Source: Desulfovermiculus halophilus DSM 18834
Lineage (GTDB): Bacteria > Desulfobacterota > Desulfovibrionia > Desulfovibrionales > Desulfothermaceae
Direction: 5' to 3'
DNA length: 64,000 nt
Assembly: GCF_000620765.1 (NCBI RefSeq)
Contig: NZ_KK211185.1
Span: forward strand, 125,301-189,300
Shown: positions 18,774 through 28,371 of the stretch, in pieces
Position numbering within the stretch: position 1 is the first letter of the stretch
Layout of the letters: each line of letters begins with the position of its first letter
Translations under genes and position numbers: made by a program
Notes under the pieces: model-generated
The model's database searches: none
What the model was told of the DNA's origin: nothing
The model's input: the letters and a program-made list of their open reading frames with translations, nothing else

Positions 18774-19787
18774 TCAGCGCAGCTGATAGCGGCGAACCGC
18801 ACGGTTGTGTTCAGTCAGGGTGCGGCTGAAATGATGGCTTCCGTCGCCCTTGGAAACAAAGTACAGGTAGTTGTGCTGTTCTGGGTTTTTGGCCGCCTGG
18901 AGTGAAGCCAGGCCGGGGGAGCAGATCGGCCCCGGGGGCAGGCCGGCATGGGTATAGGTGTTGTAGGCATTCCCCTGGTCCCGCAAATGGGATCTGGTCA
19001 GGTTTCCATCAAAGCTCTGTCCCAGACCGTAGATGATGGACGAATCGCATTGCAGGCGCATGCCCCGCTGGAGTCGATTGGCAAAGACGCCGGCTACGGT
19101 TCTGCGTTCGTCAGGTCGTCCGGTCTCCTTTTCCACCAGGGAGGCCAGGATGACCAGGTCGTGAATCCGTTTGGGATCCGGGCTGGACTCGGGCCACAGG
19201 GTCTGGACCTTGGTGCTGAATTCCCGGAGCATGAGGCGGACAATGGGCTCCGCGTCCCGATCGGCCGGACGGGGCAGGTGATAGGTTTCAGGGAAGAGAT
19301 AGCCTTCGGCGGAGTCGGCCGGGATGTTGAACTCCTTCAGGATGTCCTGGTCATGGATCGCGGCGTTGAACGCATCGTAGCTGGTCAGGCCGCTTTGGCC
19401 CACGATGTCTGCGGTCTGCCACCAGGTCAGGCCCTCGGGAATGCGAAGGGTATGCAGAACCTGCGGCCCCCTGGCCAAGGTCCGCAGAATATGCAGCCGG
19501 CTCCACCCGGTGTCGACCTCAAATTCCCCGGCCTGAATATTGGTGGACAGACCGGAACAGACGGCCAGCAGCCTGAAGAGCTTGGGGCGGGCTATGACCT
19601 TGTTCGCCCGGAGTTCATCAGTTATCTGGGCCAAGCTTTGCCCGGGCTGAATTCGGATATGCACGGTTGTGCCCGGGGTCTGGACCGGAAGGAATGTGTA
19701 CTGGAGGGCAAACACGGCGCAGAGCAGGGCGGCGATGAAGGATGTGCACAAAACCACTGCCGCCCGTCGTTTCCACACGATTTTCAT
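18774..19787 (-). CDS. mltG: Endolytic murein transglycosylase
   Basis: MltG cleaves nascent glycan strands at the inner membrane and is thought to terminate glycan synthesis. One N-terminal transmembrane helix (about residues 9-30) is followed by a LysM-like region (about 40-110) and the YceG catalytic domain with ILASLVEKETG, whose Glu219 corresponds to the catalytic Glu218 of the Escherichia coli enzyme. The C-terminal NTYTHAGLPPGPICSPG and the YLYFVSKGDGSH motif are conserved. The ATG overlaps the ruvX stop by four bases (ATGA), so the two are translationally coupled. At 337 residues the length is normal. Co-occurrence with PBP1A elsewhere in the window is consistent with wall synthesis. 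Confidence 0.96.
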   Translation of the reverse strand: MKIVWKRRAAVVLCTSFIAALLCAVFALQYTFLPVQTPGTTVHIRIQPGQSLAQITDELRANKVIARPKLFRLLAVCSGLSTNIQAGEFEVDTGWSRLHILRTLARGPQVLHTLRIPEGLTWWQTADIVGQSGLTSYDAFNAAIHDQDILKEFNIPADSAEGYLFPETYHLPRPADRDAEPIVRLMLREFSTKVQTLWPESSPDPKRIHDLVILASLVEKETGRPDERRTVAGVFANRLQRGMRLQCDSSIIYGLGQSFDGNLTRSHLRDQGNAYNTYTHAGLPPGPICSPGLASLQAAKNPEQHNYLYFVSKGDGSHHFSRTLTEHNRAVRRYQLR

Positions 19788-20230
19788 TCAGTATGCCCGG
19801 TGGTTGGAGTACAATCCGTGGGTGAACTTGAAGCGAGAAAGCTCTCCAAAATGACGACAGCCGCCATCTGGTCCAGGACCGGCTTTTGCTTCCGGGCGGA
19901 AAGCCCGGATTCCCGGAGTCTCTGGGCCGCCTCGGTAGAGCTCAGGGTCTCGTCCTGCAGATAAACGGGCCGAGAGGTGATCCGGCTGAGACGGCGGGCG
20001 AAGTTCCGGGCCTGCCTGGTGCTCAGGGTCTCTTCACCCTCCAGGCCGACAGGGAGTCCGACCACCAGGCAGTCCACGCCTTCCAGGTCCAGGACATCCT
20101 TGATTTCGCTAAAGAGCTGGGAATTGTCCTTTTTGACCAGAGTGGCGTAGGGCAGGGCAAGGGTCCCACCCGGATCGGACATGGCCAATCCGACCCGTTT
20201 GAGCCCAAAGTCAATGGCCAAGACCCGCAC
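19784..20230 (-). CDS. ruvX: Holliday junction resolvase-like / pre-16S rRNA nuclease
   Basis: YqgF/RuvX is an RNase H-fold nuclease needed for 16S rRNA 5'-end maturation and earlier proposed as a Holliday junction resolvase. The 148-residue sequence has the catalytic first-strand Asp in VLAIDFGLKRVGLA, the VVGLPVGLEGEET block, LQDETLSSTEA and a final acidic residue in PVLDQMAAVVILE. It begins 23 bases downstream of the FAD/Fe-S dehydrogenase stop and overlaps mltG by four bases. The ruvX-mltG neighbourhood is common in bacteria. Confidence 0.94.
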   Translation of the reverse strand: MRVLAIDFGLKRVGLAMSDPGGTLALPYATLVKKDNSQLFSEIKDVLDLEGVDCLVVGLPVGLEGEETLSTRQARNFARRLSRITSRPVYLQDETLSSTEAAQRLRESGLSARKQKPVLDQMAAVVILESFLASSSPTDCTPTTGHTE

Positions 20231-20253
20231 ACAGTCTCCAGGCAGGGTCTGCT

Positions 20254-23200
20254 CTAGGCAGAGTTGAATTCTCCGGATTTAAGCTCATTCTGGATCTTTT
20301 TCGCCCATTCCCGGCCATACACCACCCTGTTTATGTATTCCAGGGCATGGATGACCTCCCGCTTGGGCTGCAAGTCCAGCAGGATGCGCCTGATGCCTAT
20401 CTTGCAGGACGGGCAGCTGACCACTACGGGCAACTGCAAGGGGTAGTCCTGAATGTCCAGGGCAAGCTGCGCCTTTTTGCGGTCCCGGATGGTGTTGTAT
20501 ATATGCGGGGATGTCAAGGCGCCCAGGCCGCTCTCCCCGCAGCAGCCGGGACTGAGCTTGACCGGTTGGTCCAGCATCCGGCTCAGGGCCAGAGCGTAGA
20601 CCTGGCTGCTGGTGTTGGCCGGCAGTCCGCTCCATTCGCTGTGGCAGGAACTGTGCAACAGCAGGGGGTGCCGGGAAACGTCCCGGTCTTCTTCCTGTGC
20701 ACTGCGTCCGGCTTTGACCTGCTCTTCAATCCTCGCACCGTATCTTTGGTCCACGTACTGCAAAATATCAAGGAGTTTGGGGTCGGCGTTCTTCCGGCTC
20801 ATGGTCCGGGTCCGGAGGAGGGATTCCCGGCATGTGCCGCAGGATGTGACCACCGCTCTGAGCTGAATGCGGTGCTCCTGGGCCAGGGATATGGCCCGGC
20901 CGATACCTTCATCAGCAGCGTTCTGGGTTGCCCTGTATTCCTGATGGGAACCGGACGCCAGCAAGGGATATCCGCAGCACTGCTGTCTGGGAGGGATGAT
21001 CACCGCGGTGCCCAGGCTGAGCAAGAGATTGATGGCCGCCAGCCCGATCTCCTTGGAAAACAGGCTGGCTCCGCATCCGGGGAAGTAGTAGACCCCGGAG
21101 ACCGGGGCTCCCGGCCGGTGTCCTCTGGGCCACAAAATGGGTGGTTCCCCGGGCTGGAGGACCTGGTACAGGTTGGTGAAGTCCAGGCTGGGGGCGGGTT
21201 CGCGGAACAGGATGTTCGTGCGCCGCTCGCGCCAGGACCTGGGCAGCCGGGCGATGGTCTGCTTCTGCACGCTTTGCCCGATGCTGCTGACCTTGGCCGC
21301 TGCGGGCACTCGTTCCGGGTTCCTGCTTAAGTACTTCATGACTCTGGTCTTGATCGGATGCTGACCGGTCCAGAAGTCCTCTTCCAGAAATGAGCGCATG
21401 GACAGGACCTGGTCCGGAACATTGATCTTTACCGGACAGATGGCTGTGCATTTTCCGCAGGCCGTGCACCGCTCCAGGATATCCTCCAGGGATTCCATAA
21501 TGTGCTTGTCCGGCTGTCCCTTGTCCAGCAGACTGTAGTACAGGGCCTCGATCAGGGCGCCGAGGGTAATGATTTTGTTCCGGGGGTGATAGAGAAATCC
21601 TCGTTCCGGATAATACATGGGACAGACCTGCTTGCATTTCCCGCATCTGGAACAGGTCTGAATGGTGCGCAAGAGCTCAATGAGCTTGTCCTTGTGCGGC
21701 AGGCTGGTCTTGGCGATATCCTGGATCAGTCGGTTGAAGGAAAAGGTGTATGGAATCTGTTGAATCCCGGACTGCACCAATTTTCCTGGATTGAGCAGGT
21801 TTTTGGGGTCCACCTGCTGTTTGTAGGCGAACAGGTCCTGGATCTTTTTCTGATCCAGAAAGGCGATCTTGGTGATGCCGATCCCGTGTTCTCCGGATAC
21901 CGATCCGCTGAGCTCCAAAACTTTCCTAAACACCTTGCCGGCGGCCTCCTCCGCCAGGCGGAGCATCTCCTGGTCGTTCGAATTGACCGGGAGATTCACG
22001 TGGCAGTTGCCGTCTCCGGCATGCATATGATTGGCTATGATGATCCGAGTGGAGCTCATATGCCGGTGGATGTCCTCCAGGTCCTGAGCGTGCTGCGGAT
22101 GCCGGCTGATCAAGTCCTGGAAGAAGTAGTGGATCTGGAGCTCAAACTCCTGTTCAGCTAATTTTTTGCTGGAGATCTTTCGTTTCAGGACCTTGTTGGC
22201 AAAGGTCATCTCCATGTCGATAAACTCGTCCCCGGGGTCGACCTGATCCAGTTCGCTGACCTGCTGCAGGGCCTTGCGGTAGGCCCGGGCCAGATAGTGA
22301 AGATTCAACTCTTCGATAAAGTCGGCGAACTCGGGGATGGCCTGGATGGGGATGACCACGTCCTCATTGATCTTAAAGCCGCTGGTGTGCTTGGTGATGG
22401 CGCTGAGCCGATGCCGGTCGTGCCAGAACTCTTCAGCCTCTTTCTCGTCCCGGGCCACAAAGACGTCCACATTGTCCACCTTCTCCGCAATGGCCACAAT
22501 GTCCTGCTTGATCTGCTCCAGGGCCTGCAGATCCCCGGAGTCTATCTGGATCAAAAGGACGGAGATCGGCTCGCCTTCGTATTTCTGGGATTTTTTTTCA
22601 TACTCAATGGCCTGGACGTATTTGGTGCCGAACTCTTCCAGGGAGGACATCTTGACCAGGTCGCCCTGCTCTCTGATCCGGTCCCGGAGCTGCACCAGCT
22701 CAGTGATCACCCGCATGGCATTGTGCATGGACTGGCCGAAGAACTCCAGGCACAGGGTCTGGGAGTGCTCGGGCTTTGGGTACAGGGTAAAGCAGGCCTC
22801 GGTGATGATCCCGTCCACCCCTTCCTTCTGAATCCCCGGCAGGCCGCCCAGGACCTTGTTGCTGACGTCCTTGCCCAGCCCCGGAGCGCGGATATCCCCG
22901 CCTTCCAGGCTGACGGTCCGGAGCAGGTTGCCTTGGTGGTCGGTGACGTCAAAGACGGCCGTCTCCCGGGGCAGGATTTTGTGCCGGGGGTGATTGCGCC
23001 GGGTGACGGTTATGCTTTGCCCGGAGGGCTGGACCATGGTGTAGCTCAAGATATTGTCCAGGGTGGTCCCGTACTCGAAGGCAAAGGGTCCTCCGGCATT
23101 CTCCGAGATATTTCCTCCCAGGGAGGACGATGCCTTGGAGGCCGGGTCTACGGTGAAAAGCAGGCCGTGTTCGGCCACGGCTTCAATGGCGTTGAGGGTT

Positions 23201-23835
23201 ATCACTCCGGTTTGGGCGCACAGGACCATATCGTAGGTATCGATGGACAGGATGGATTTCATCCGGCTCAGGCTGAGAATAATGGTCCGCCGGGCAGCCG
23301 GGATTGCCCCTCCGGTTAGGCCTGAGCCTCCGCCGCGGGGAACGATGCTGAACTCCATTTCGTTGGCCAAGGCAATGATCCGCTGGACCTCTTCCGTGCT
23401 TCCGGGGGCGACCAGAAGCATGGGGATTTCCAGCCGCAGGTCGGTGGCGTCAGTGGCGCACTCCACCAGGGCGTTCGGAGCCGTAACGATATGTTCGCTG
23501 GGCATGATCTGGGCCAAGCGTTGCTTGACCTGGGATTTGAACTGCTGATCATTCTGATATTCTTCCCAGAAGGATTCCAGTCCGTTTTTGATCTGTGCGT
23601 ACTCCCCAGGGGCGATTCCCCCTTTTTCCGCCTCCAGGCGTTTGAATACGCTTTTGGCCACGGATTCGGCCGGAATGAAGGGGTTATAGCGGACGATGAA
23701 GAACTCGAATGACAAACTGGTAGCCAGCTCTTGAGTGGATTCGGACCAGGAACGAAACTCTTCCGCCGGAATAGAGAGAACGCGGTTCAAGATGGTTTGT
23801 CCCGGAACTGAGATATGAGGTGTTTTGTTGTGCAT
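20254..23835 (-). CDS. FAD-binding and Fe-S oxidoreductase (D-lactate/2-hydroxyacid dehydrogenase type)
   Basis: A fused flavin and iron-sulfur dehydrogenase of 1193 residues. The N-terminal half is GlcD/Dld-like: an FAD-binding type 4 domain with PRGGGSGLTGGAIP, then an FAD-oxidase C-terminal domain ending NHMHAGDGNCHVN and SGEHGIGITK. A dicluster ferredoxin-like region has CSRCGKCKQVCP and CTACGKCTAICP, for two [4Fe-4S] clusters. The C-terminal part carries two CCG-type motifs (QQCCGYPL and PGCCGESGLG) as in heterodisulfide reductase B-like proteins. It probably oxidises D-lactate or a similar 2-hydroxyacid and passes electrons to a quinone or redox protein; the substrate is inferred. ATG 23835 is used; an in-frame GTG at 23865 would add ten residues. 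It heads the ruvX-mltG-nadE operon. Confidence 0.9.
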   Translation of the reverse strand: MHNKTPHISVPGQTILNRVLSIPAEEFRSWSESTQELATSLSFEFFIVRYNPFIPAESVAKSVFKRLEAEKGGIAPGEYAQIKNGLESFWEEYQNDQQFKSQVKQRLAQIMPSEHIVTAPNALVECATDATDLRLEIPMLLVAPGSTEEVQRIIALANEMEFSIVPRGGGSGLTGGAIPAARRTIILSLSRMKSILSIDTYDMVLCAQTGVITLNAIEAVAEHGLLFTVDPASKASSSLGGNISENAGGPFAFEYGTTLDNILSYTMVQPSGQSITVTRRNHPRHKILPRETAVFDVTDHQGNLLRTVSLEGGDIRAPGLGKDVSNKVLGGLPGIQKEGVDGIITEACFTLYPKPEHSQTLCLEFFGQSMHNAMRVITELVQLRDRIREQGDLVKMSSLEEFGTKYVQAIEYEKKSQKYEGEPISVLLIQIDSGDLQALEQIKQDIVAIAEKVDNVDVFVARDEKEAEEFWHDRHRLSAITKHTSGFKINEDVVIPIQAIPEFADFIEELNLHYLARAYRKALQQVSELDQVDPGDEFIDMEMTFANKVLKRKISSKKLAEQEFELQIHYFFQDLISRHPQHAQDLEDIHRHMSSTRIIIANHMHAGDGNCHVNLPVNSNDQEMLRLAEEAAGKVFRKVLELSGSVSGEHGIGITKIAFLDQKKIQDLFAYKQQVDPKNLLNPGKLVQSGIQQIPYTFSFNRLIQDIAKTSLPHKDKLIELLRTIQTCSRCGKCKQVCPMYYPERGFLYHPRNKIITLGALIEALYYSLLDKGQPDKHIMESLEDILERCTACGKCTAICPVKINVPDQVLSMRSFLEEDFWTGQHPIKTRVMKYLSRNPERVPAAAKVSSIGQSVQKQTIARLPRSWRERRTNILFREPAPSLDFTNLYQVLQPGEPPILWPRGHRPGAPVSGVYYFPGCGASLFSKEIGLAAINLLLSLGTAVIIPPRQQCCGYPLLASGSHQEYRATQNAADEGIGRAISLAQEHRIQLRAVVTSCGTCRESLLRTRTMSRKNADPKLLDILQYVDQRYGARIEEQVKAGRSAQEEDRDVSRHPLLLHSSCHSEWSGLPANTSSQVYALALSRMLDQPVKLSPGCCGESGLGALTSPHIYNTIRDRKKAQLALDIQDYPLQLPVVVSCPSCKIGIRRILLDLQPKREVIHALEYINRVVYGREWAKKIQNELKSGEFNSA

Positions 23836-23885
23836 AATTGTAAGCTCAGTGTAAGATATGGGCACTCAATTTGAGAGAAACATGT

Positions 23886-23914
23886 ATTTTAACCGCTTCT
23901 TTTCTCCTTGGCAA
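23886..23914 (-). promoter_or_regulatory. Promoter of the dehydrogenase-ruvX-mltG-nadE operon
   Basis: On the minus strand TTGCCA (23909-23914) and TAAAAT (23886-23891) are 17 bases apart. The predicted transcript would start near 23879, about 45 bases before the chosen ATG. Confidence 0.6.
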
Positions 23915-24025
23915 GTCAGACATGTAATGTTGAAGATATCGTTTGATGTCCAGGGGATAAAAGGGAAGCTGCCCGCCTTTCGGCCCCAGGCGAATCCGGG
24001 ATGCAGCGCGCGCTGGTGAATAAAA

Positions 24026-24310
24026 ATTGCTGGTTCTTCGACGTAGCTTGTGGATTTTTGGAGCTTGCCATCCCTTCTGTGTGCCCACTTTCGGCCCGGT
24101 ATTTTCTAAGCCCCGCCAAAGGGGGATCCCTGCCCCCTCCAGGCACTCACATGATGGACATTGCCTTCAGATGGACTGAGCATATCATGCATGTGAGTGC
24201 CTGGTGGCGGGACCAAGAAAATGTGCGGGCCTGCCGCTCACGGCACACAGAACAGACGGCAAACTCTTATGTATGCAATTCCACTTTCTGTGTCCAAGAG
24301 CCAAATTGCT
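24026..24310. repeat. Large inverted repeat built from two family B copies
   Basis: The outer arms are family B ends (TGGTTCTTCGAC near 24031 and GTCCAAGAGCCA near 24292). Inner matching blocks are at 24062-24084 and 24241-24266, and a perfect 15-base pair of arms is at 24139-24153 and 24190-24204. The whole 285 bases folds back on itself and lies between the 3' end of hypF and the promoter of the dehydrogenase operon. No gene is seen in 23920-24341. Confidence 0.75.
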
Positions 24311-24341
24311 GCTCTGTGGGGTTGGAACCCTGGGACAGGTC

Positions 24342-26678
24342 TCAGCCCTTGCTGAGCCGGAATCGACCATAGACGGCCTGGCCCAGGGAGATGCAGGCGT
24401 CATTGGGTGGAAGGCTGTGATGGACCAGGGGGACAAGTCCCCGCTTTGCGAGCTCAGCAGGAAGACGTCTGGCCAGGGTTGCATTCTGGAGGACCCCGCC
24501 GCTGAGGGCGACATGTGCAAGGCCGGTTGTTCGGGAAGCAGCCAGGGCCCAGTCGCAGAGTCCCTGAATCAGGCCGAGGTGGAACCAGCGGCTGATGGAG
24601 GACGGGTTTCGGCCCAGGGTCCAGTCGGCATAGACCTGGGCAAAGAGATGCATGGTATCCAGGGCGGGCGTTTGCACGCCCGGTTTGACAGGGCAGCGGT
24701 AGCCGGGGCCTTCTTCCCGGGATTGGACTTGTTCCAGACGGATTGCAGCCTGACCCTCGTACTCGATTTCCAGGCACAGTCCGAGCAGGGCTGATACGGC
24801 GTCAAACAGGCGGCCGCAGCTGGTGCTCACAGCGCAGTTGATGCCCTTGTCCAGCATCTGGCCCACCATGTCGCTGGCCGCAGGGAAGGCCTTCAGCCAG
24901 GGCCATTCACGGTTTTCGGGGGCATGTTTCCCCAGGGAGAATAAAAAGCTCTGGGCCGTGCGCCAGGGTTCGGCTGCCGCTTTGTCACCCCCGGGCAGAG
25001 CGACGGGGCTGAAGTGCCCAAGCCTGTGGGTTTCCATCCGGGAGGGATCAACATACAGAAGTTCACCGCCCCACAGGGTGTGATCCGGTCCGAGTCCGGT
25101 CCCGTCCAGAGCCAGGCCCAGGCTGGGCTGATCCAGTCTGTTTTCAGTCAGGACGGCCAGAATATGGGCCGTATGATGCTGGAGGGCAAAAATCGGACGC
25201 CCGGTCTGTTCCGCGGCATAGCGGGTAGTCATGAAGTCGGGATGCAGGTCGGTGACCAGGGCGTGGGGAACCGTCTGCAGGATGGTCTGGAGATGGGCGA
25301 TGGTCTCTTGATAAAACCCAAATGTGGCCAGGTTTTGGACGTCTCCAATATGCTGGGAGACAAAGGCCTGATCATGCTTGGTCAGGCAGACGGTGGCTTT
25401 GAGCTCCGGACCCAGTCCGAGGGTACTGGGCCCGCTTTGACCCAATGCAACGGGCGAGGGGACAAAGCCTCTGGCCCGGCGGTAGAGAAGGGGGGATTCC
25501 CGGTCCGGCAGGGTGCACAGGACCGAATCGTCGCTGCGGACCAGGATGTCCCGGTTGTGGAGCAAGAATAGATCGGCGATGTGCCCCAGGCGTTCCAAAG
25601 CTTCCCGGTTGCCAAGGGCAATGGGCTCGCTGCCGGCATTGCCCGAGGTCATGACCACAGCCGCCGGATGGTCTTTTGGGAAACAGGCCTCCAGCTTGGA
25701 GAGCAGAATATCGTGCAGCGGGGTGTATGGCAGCATGAGCCCGATCCTGTCCGTGTCCGGTGCCAGGCTGTCGGCCAGAGGACCGGGGATGCGTTTGGGA
25801 ACCAGAACAATGGGCCGAACACTCCCGGCCAGCCAGGATATGTCCTGGTCCGTCGGGCGGGCCAGGGCACGGGCTGCGGACTCATCCCGGACCATCACCG
25901 CCAGGGGCTTGCCCGGACGGTTCTTGCGCTGCCGCAGGCGTTGGACCGCCCGGGAGTCAGTGGCCAGACAGGCCAGATGGAATCCGCCCAGACCCTTGAC
26001 GGCCACTATCCGGCCCTGGGCCAGGGCCGCAACAGTCGCATCCAGGGCTTGGTGGCCCGCCAAATCGGATGCATCGCTGGAGCCCGGAGACCACACCCCG
26101 GGCCCGCATGCCGGGCAGGCGTTGGGCTGGGCATGGAATCTGCGGTCGGCCGGGTCGTGGTATTCCCGCTCACATGCTGCGCACATGGGGAAGCAGGCCA
26201 TGCAGGTCGAGTCCCGGTCGTAGGGTACTGAGTGAGTAATCGTAAACCGGGGGCCGCAGTTGGTGCAGTTGGTGAACGGATACATGTACCGGGAGTTGGC
26301 GGGATCGTGGATCTCGGCCCGGCATTCGGAACACATGGCTATATCCGGACTGATCAGGATGCTGTGTCCGGGTCCGGTGGAGCTGGCCTGGATGTGAAAG
26401 CCGGAGAACCGGGGAGGGTTCTCCAGCCATATGCTTTCCAGGGCGGTGATCCGGGCCACCGGCGGGAGGTCCGTCTCCAGCCTTCGGCAAAAGGCCTGTA
26501 CAGACTCCGTCTGGCCCTGGACAATGATCTCCACTCCCTGGGACGTATTGCGCACCTCTCCGCTCAGGTGCTCCTCCTGGGCCAAGCGGAAGACAAAGGG
26601 CCGAAACCCGACGCCCTGAACTCTGCCGCTGAGGGTGAGGTGCAGGGCAGGGGGTGGATTTTCCGATTTACTGGTCAT
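24342..26678 (-). CDS. hypF: Carbamoyltransferase HypF
   Basis: HypF converts carbamoyl phosphate to the carbamoyl adenylate used by HypE to make the cyanide ligands of [NiFe] hydrogenases. The 778-residue protein has all four domains in order: acylphosphatase (LSGRVQGVGFRPFVFRLA, residues 12-29), two zinc-finger motifs (CSECRAEIHD and CTNCGP, then CMACFPMCAAC and CPACGP), a YrdC domain, and a Kae1-like C-terminal domain with LALDGTGLGPDHTLWGGELL and VALSGGVLQNA. The ATG at 26678 overlaps the upstream cca stop by four bases, so the longer open frame is not needed. No other hyp or hydrogenase gene is in this window. CarB at 2-5 kb makes its substrate. Confidence 0.95.
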   Translation of the reverse strand: MTSKSENPPPALHLTLSGRVQGVGFRPFVFRLAQEEHLSGEVRNTSQGVEIIVQGQTESVQAFCRRLETDLPPVARITALESIWLENPPRFSGFHIQASSTGPGHSILISPDIAMCSECRAEIHDPANSRYMYPFTNCTNCGPRFTITHSVPYDRDSTCMACFPMCAACEREYHDPADRRFHAQPNACPACGPGVWSPGSSDASDLAGHQALDATVAALAQGRIVAVKGLGGFHLACLATDSRAVQRLRQRKNRPGKPLAVMVRDESAARALARPTDQDISWLAGSVRPIVLVPKRIPGPLADSLAPDTDRIGLMLPYTPLHDILLSKLEACFPKDHPAAVVMTSGNAGSEPIALGNREALERLGHIADLFLLHNRDILVRSDDSVLCTLPDRESPLLYRRARGFVPSPVALGQSGPSTLGLGPELKATVCLTKHDQAFVSQHIGDVQNLATFGFYQETIAHLQTILQTVPHALVTDLHPDFMTTRYAAEQTGRPIFALQHHTAHILAVLTENRLDQPSLGLALDGTGLGPDHTLWGGELLYVDPSRMETHRLGHFSPVALPGGDKAAAEPWRTAQSFLFSLGKHAPENREWPWLKAFPAASDMVGQMLDKGINCAVSTSCGRLFDAVSALLGLCLEIEYEGQAAIRLEQVQSREEGPGYRCPVKPGVQTPALDTMHLFAQVYADWTLGRNPSSISRWFHLGLIQGLCDWALAASRTTGLAHVALSGGVLQNATLARRLPAELAKRGLVPLVHHSLPPNDACISLGQAVYGRFRLSKG

Positions 26679-27721
26679 GGCTGTAAGCTGCGGCAGCGGA
26701 GGTAATGCAGGTATTCTCCAGATCGTCGGCCCAAGTTCCGCCATTCAGGAGGAAGGCGAACCCCCCGGATGGTCCGCAGGTCCGCCTGGGCCCGGCTGAA
26801 ATGGTCGTGTCCGTGAACGGCCCTGATCAGGCTCCAGAAGTCCTCCATCAACCCTTGGGCCTGCAGGTCCAGGAGCAGTGCGACCCGGTGCTCAGGGGCC
26901 AGGCGGTCGTAGTGTGCAGCCGTCTGGCTCCAGGCTGCGGCCAGCCGGCCGGCGGCTGTCATTGTATTGGGCAACCGAAGCCTGCGGCCCAGGGCCCCAG
27001 CCCGTTCTGCACTCATGGAATCCGGAACGCAGCCCGCAGTGCGGGCTGAAGCATCTTCCAGGCTGTGGACCAGGGCCATCCACACCCTCAGCTCCCTGCC
27101 GGCCAGACGATCCATGATCCGGGCGGACCGCTTCCGGTCTGCTCGGAGGAGTTCGTTCAGCCAGGGATGCAGACAGGTCGTACAGGCCAGAAGGCGCAGG
27201 AAATTGCCGGGTTTGGAGCCGCCACAGGCCAGGCGGACTTCCCGGCCCACCCGTTCGGGGGCTATGCGGTCCAGCATCCCGGCCGAGGCCACCCGGGTCA
27301 TAAGGGACAGAAGCTCCGGCGCCGGACGGAACTCGGGCAGGCAGGCCTTGAATCTGGCCGCACGGATGACCCGGAGGGGATCGGCAAAAAAGTTTTCTGC
27401 CCGCACCGGCCGCAGCCATCTGTGAGCCAGATCGGATACGGCCAGGGGGTGAGTGTACAGATATCCGGACTGGTCCAGGGCCAGGGCATTGACGGTCAGG
27501 TCCCTGCCCAGCAGGTCCTGGTCGATGTTTTGGGCAGCTGAAACAGTATACTGTCTGCCCCGAAGCAGAAACACCGGATGGCTTTGCCCGACCTTTCTGG
27601 CCCGGGGATATGTCCGGGCGAACTCCTCTTCCCTGCAGCCCACGACGACATAGTCTGTGTCCAGCACAGGTCTGCCCAGGAAGGCATCCCGGACTGCGCC
27701 GCCGACGCAATAGATATGCAT
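26675..27721 (-). CDS. tRNA CCA nucleotidyltransferase / poly(A) polymerase family protein
   Basis: A class II nucleotidyltransferase of 348 residues, probably adding or repairing the 3' CCA of tRNA. It begins almost at once with the nucleotidyltransferase fold: YCVGGAVRDAFLGRP, the metal-binding DTDYVV (Asp-x-Asp), RDLTVNALALD and DPLRVIRAARFKA. The rest is helical and divergent. CCA-adding enzymes and poly(A) polymerases cannot be separated by these motifs, so the exact activity is open. It sits between a thioesterase gene (6 bases upstream) and hypF (four-base overlap), making a compact three-gene minus-strand unit. Confidence 0.85.
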   Translation of the reverse strand: MHIYCVGGAVRDAFLGRPVLDTDYVVVGCREEEFARTYPRARKVGQSHPVFLLRGRQYTVSAAQNIDQDLLGRDLTVNALALDQSGYLYTHPLAVSDLAHRWLRPVRAENFFADPLRVIRAARFKACLPEFRPAPELLSLMTRVASAGMLDRIAPERVGREVRLACGGSKPGNFLRLLACTTCLHPWLNELLRADRKRSARIMDRLAGRELRVWMALVHSLEDASARTAGCVPDSMSAERAGALGRRLRLPNTMTAAGRLAAAWSQTAAHYDRLAPEHRVALLLDLQAQGLMEDFWSLIRAVHGHDHFSRAQADLRTIRGVRLPPEWRNLGRRSGEYLHYLRCRSLQP

Positions 27722-27727
27722 GCGCGC

Positions 27728-28180
27728 CTACCCGGCGGACTCCACTTCGAGCCCTTCATGCCGGGAGATAATGTCCAGAAGCCGGGGCGGGAACTCGGCC
27801 TTGTGCATGGATTCATAGTCAAAGGCCACAATGCTGGCTGTTCCCAGGGCAGCCGCGGTCTGGAGCTTGCTGGAGTGGATCAGGTACTGCTGCTCCAGAT
27901 GGGAGGGGGTGATTCGCACCGTCCGGCAGCCCACGGCTATGCTGTCCGGATAGGTCAATGGGGCGATATAGGTGCAGCCGGCCTTGGCCAGGATGAAGCT
28001 CAGGCTGGATCCCGCGAAATAGTCCCCAAGGCCGGTGGTGTGGAAGTAATGCACCCTGGCGGACTCGAAAAAGCGGAAGAAGCGTGCGTTGTTCACATGC
28101 TGGAAGGCATCCATGTCCCCCCACTGGACCGGGAGATCCAGGCTGATCCGAAAGTCGTCAATGCTCAGTCGTTTGCTCAT
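27728..28180 (-). CDS. Acyl-CoA thioesterase, 4HBT hotdog-fold family
   Basis: A 150-residue hotdog-fold thioesterase of the YbgC/FadM type that would hydrolyse an acyl-CoA. The active-site block is VQWGDMDAFQHVNNARFFRFFESAR, where the Asp of WGDMD is the probable catalytic residue (landmark sequence; key part QWGDMDAFQHVNN). The centre, IAPLTYPDSIAVGCRTVRI, is typical. The acyl chain preference is unknown. It is the first gene of the thioesterase-cca-hypF unit and begins near a family B repeat. Two crotonase genes nearby suggest an acyl-CoA metabolic context but are on the other strand. Confidence 0.88.
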   Translation of the reverse strand: MSKRLSIDDFRISLDLPVQWGDMDAFQHVNNARFFRFFESARVHYFHTTGLGDYFAGSSLSFILAKAGCTYIAPLTYPDSIAVGCRTVRITPSHLEQQYLIHSSKLQTAAALGTASIVAFDYESMHKAEFPPRLLDIISRHEGLEVESAG

Positions 28181-28230
28181 AGTCTCTATGCGGGGTTGAG
28201 GTTTGCCGGACGGTCTACTGGAAGACCACG

Positions 28231-28371
28231 AAAATTTTGGTTCTTCGACCTAACCTGTGGATTTTGGGAGTTTGTCGTCTCTGCTGTATGCACTTCCACT
28301 TTCTGTGTCGAAGAAACAAAATTTTTCATGCTTGGTTGCGCCTGCGCTTTGGCAGGCATCTGAGTTTGGAA
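28231..28371. repeat. Family B copy followed by an inverted family C head
   Basis: Arms AAAATTTTGGTTCTTCGAC (28231-28249) and GTCGAAGAAACAAAATTTT (28307-28325) define the B copy. It is followed at once by 28326-28371, which is the reverse complement of the family C head (CATGCCTGCCAAAGCGCAGG type). The 28372-28552 stretch that follows holds only a crotonase leader with a ribosome site. Confidence 0.75.

Noticed and set aside
22297..23319. A 340-codon plus-strand frame opposite the FAD/Fe-S dehydrogenase
   Set aside because: Antisense shadow; low-information Gly/Leu/Asp-rich sequence.
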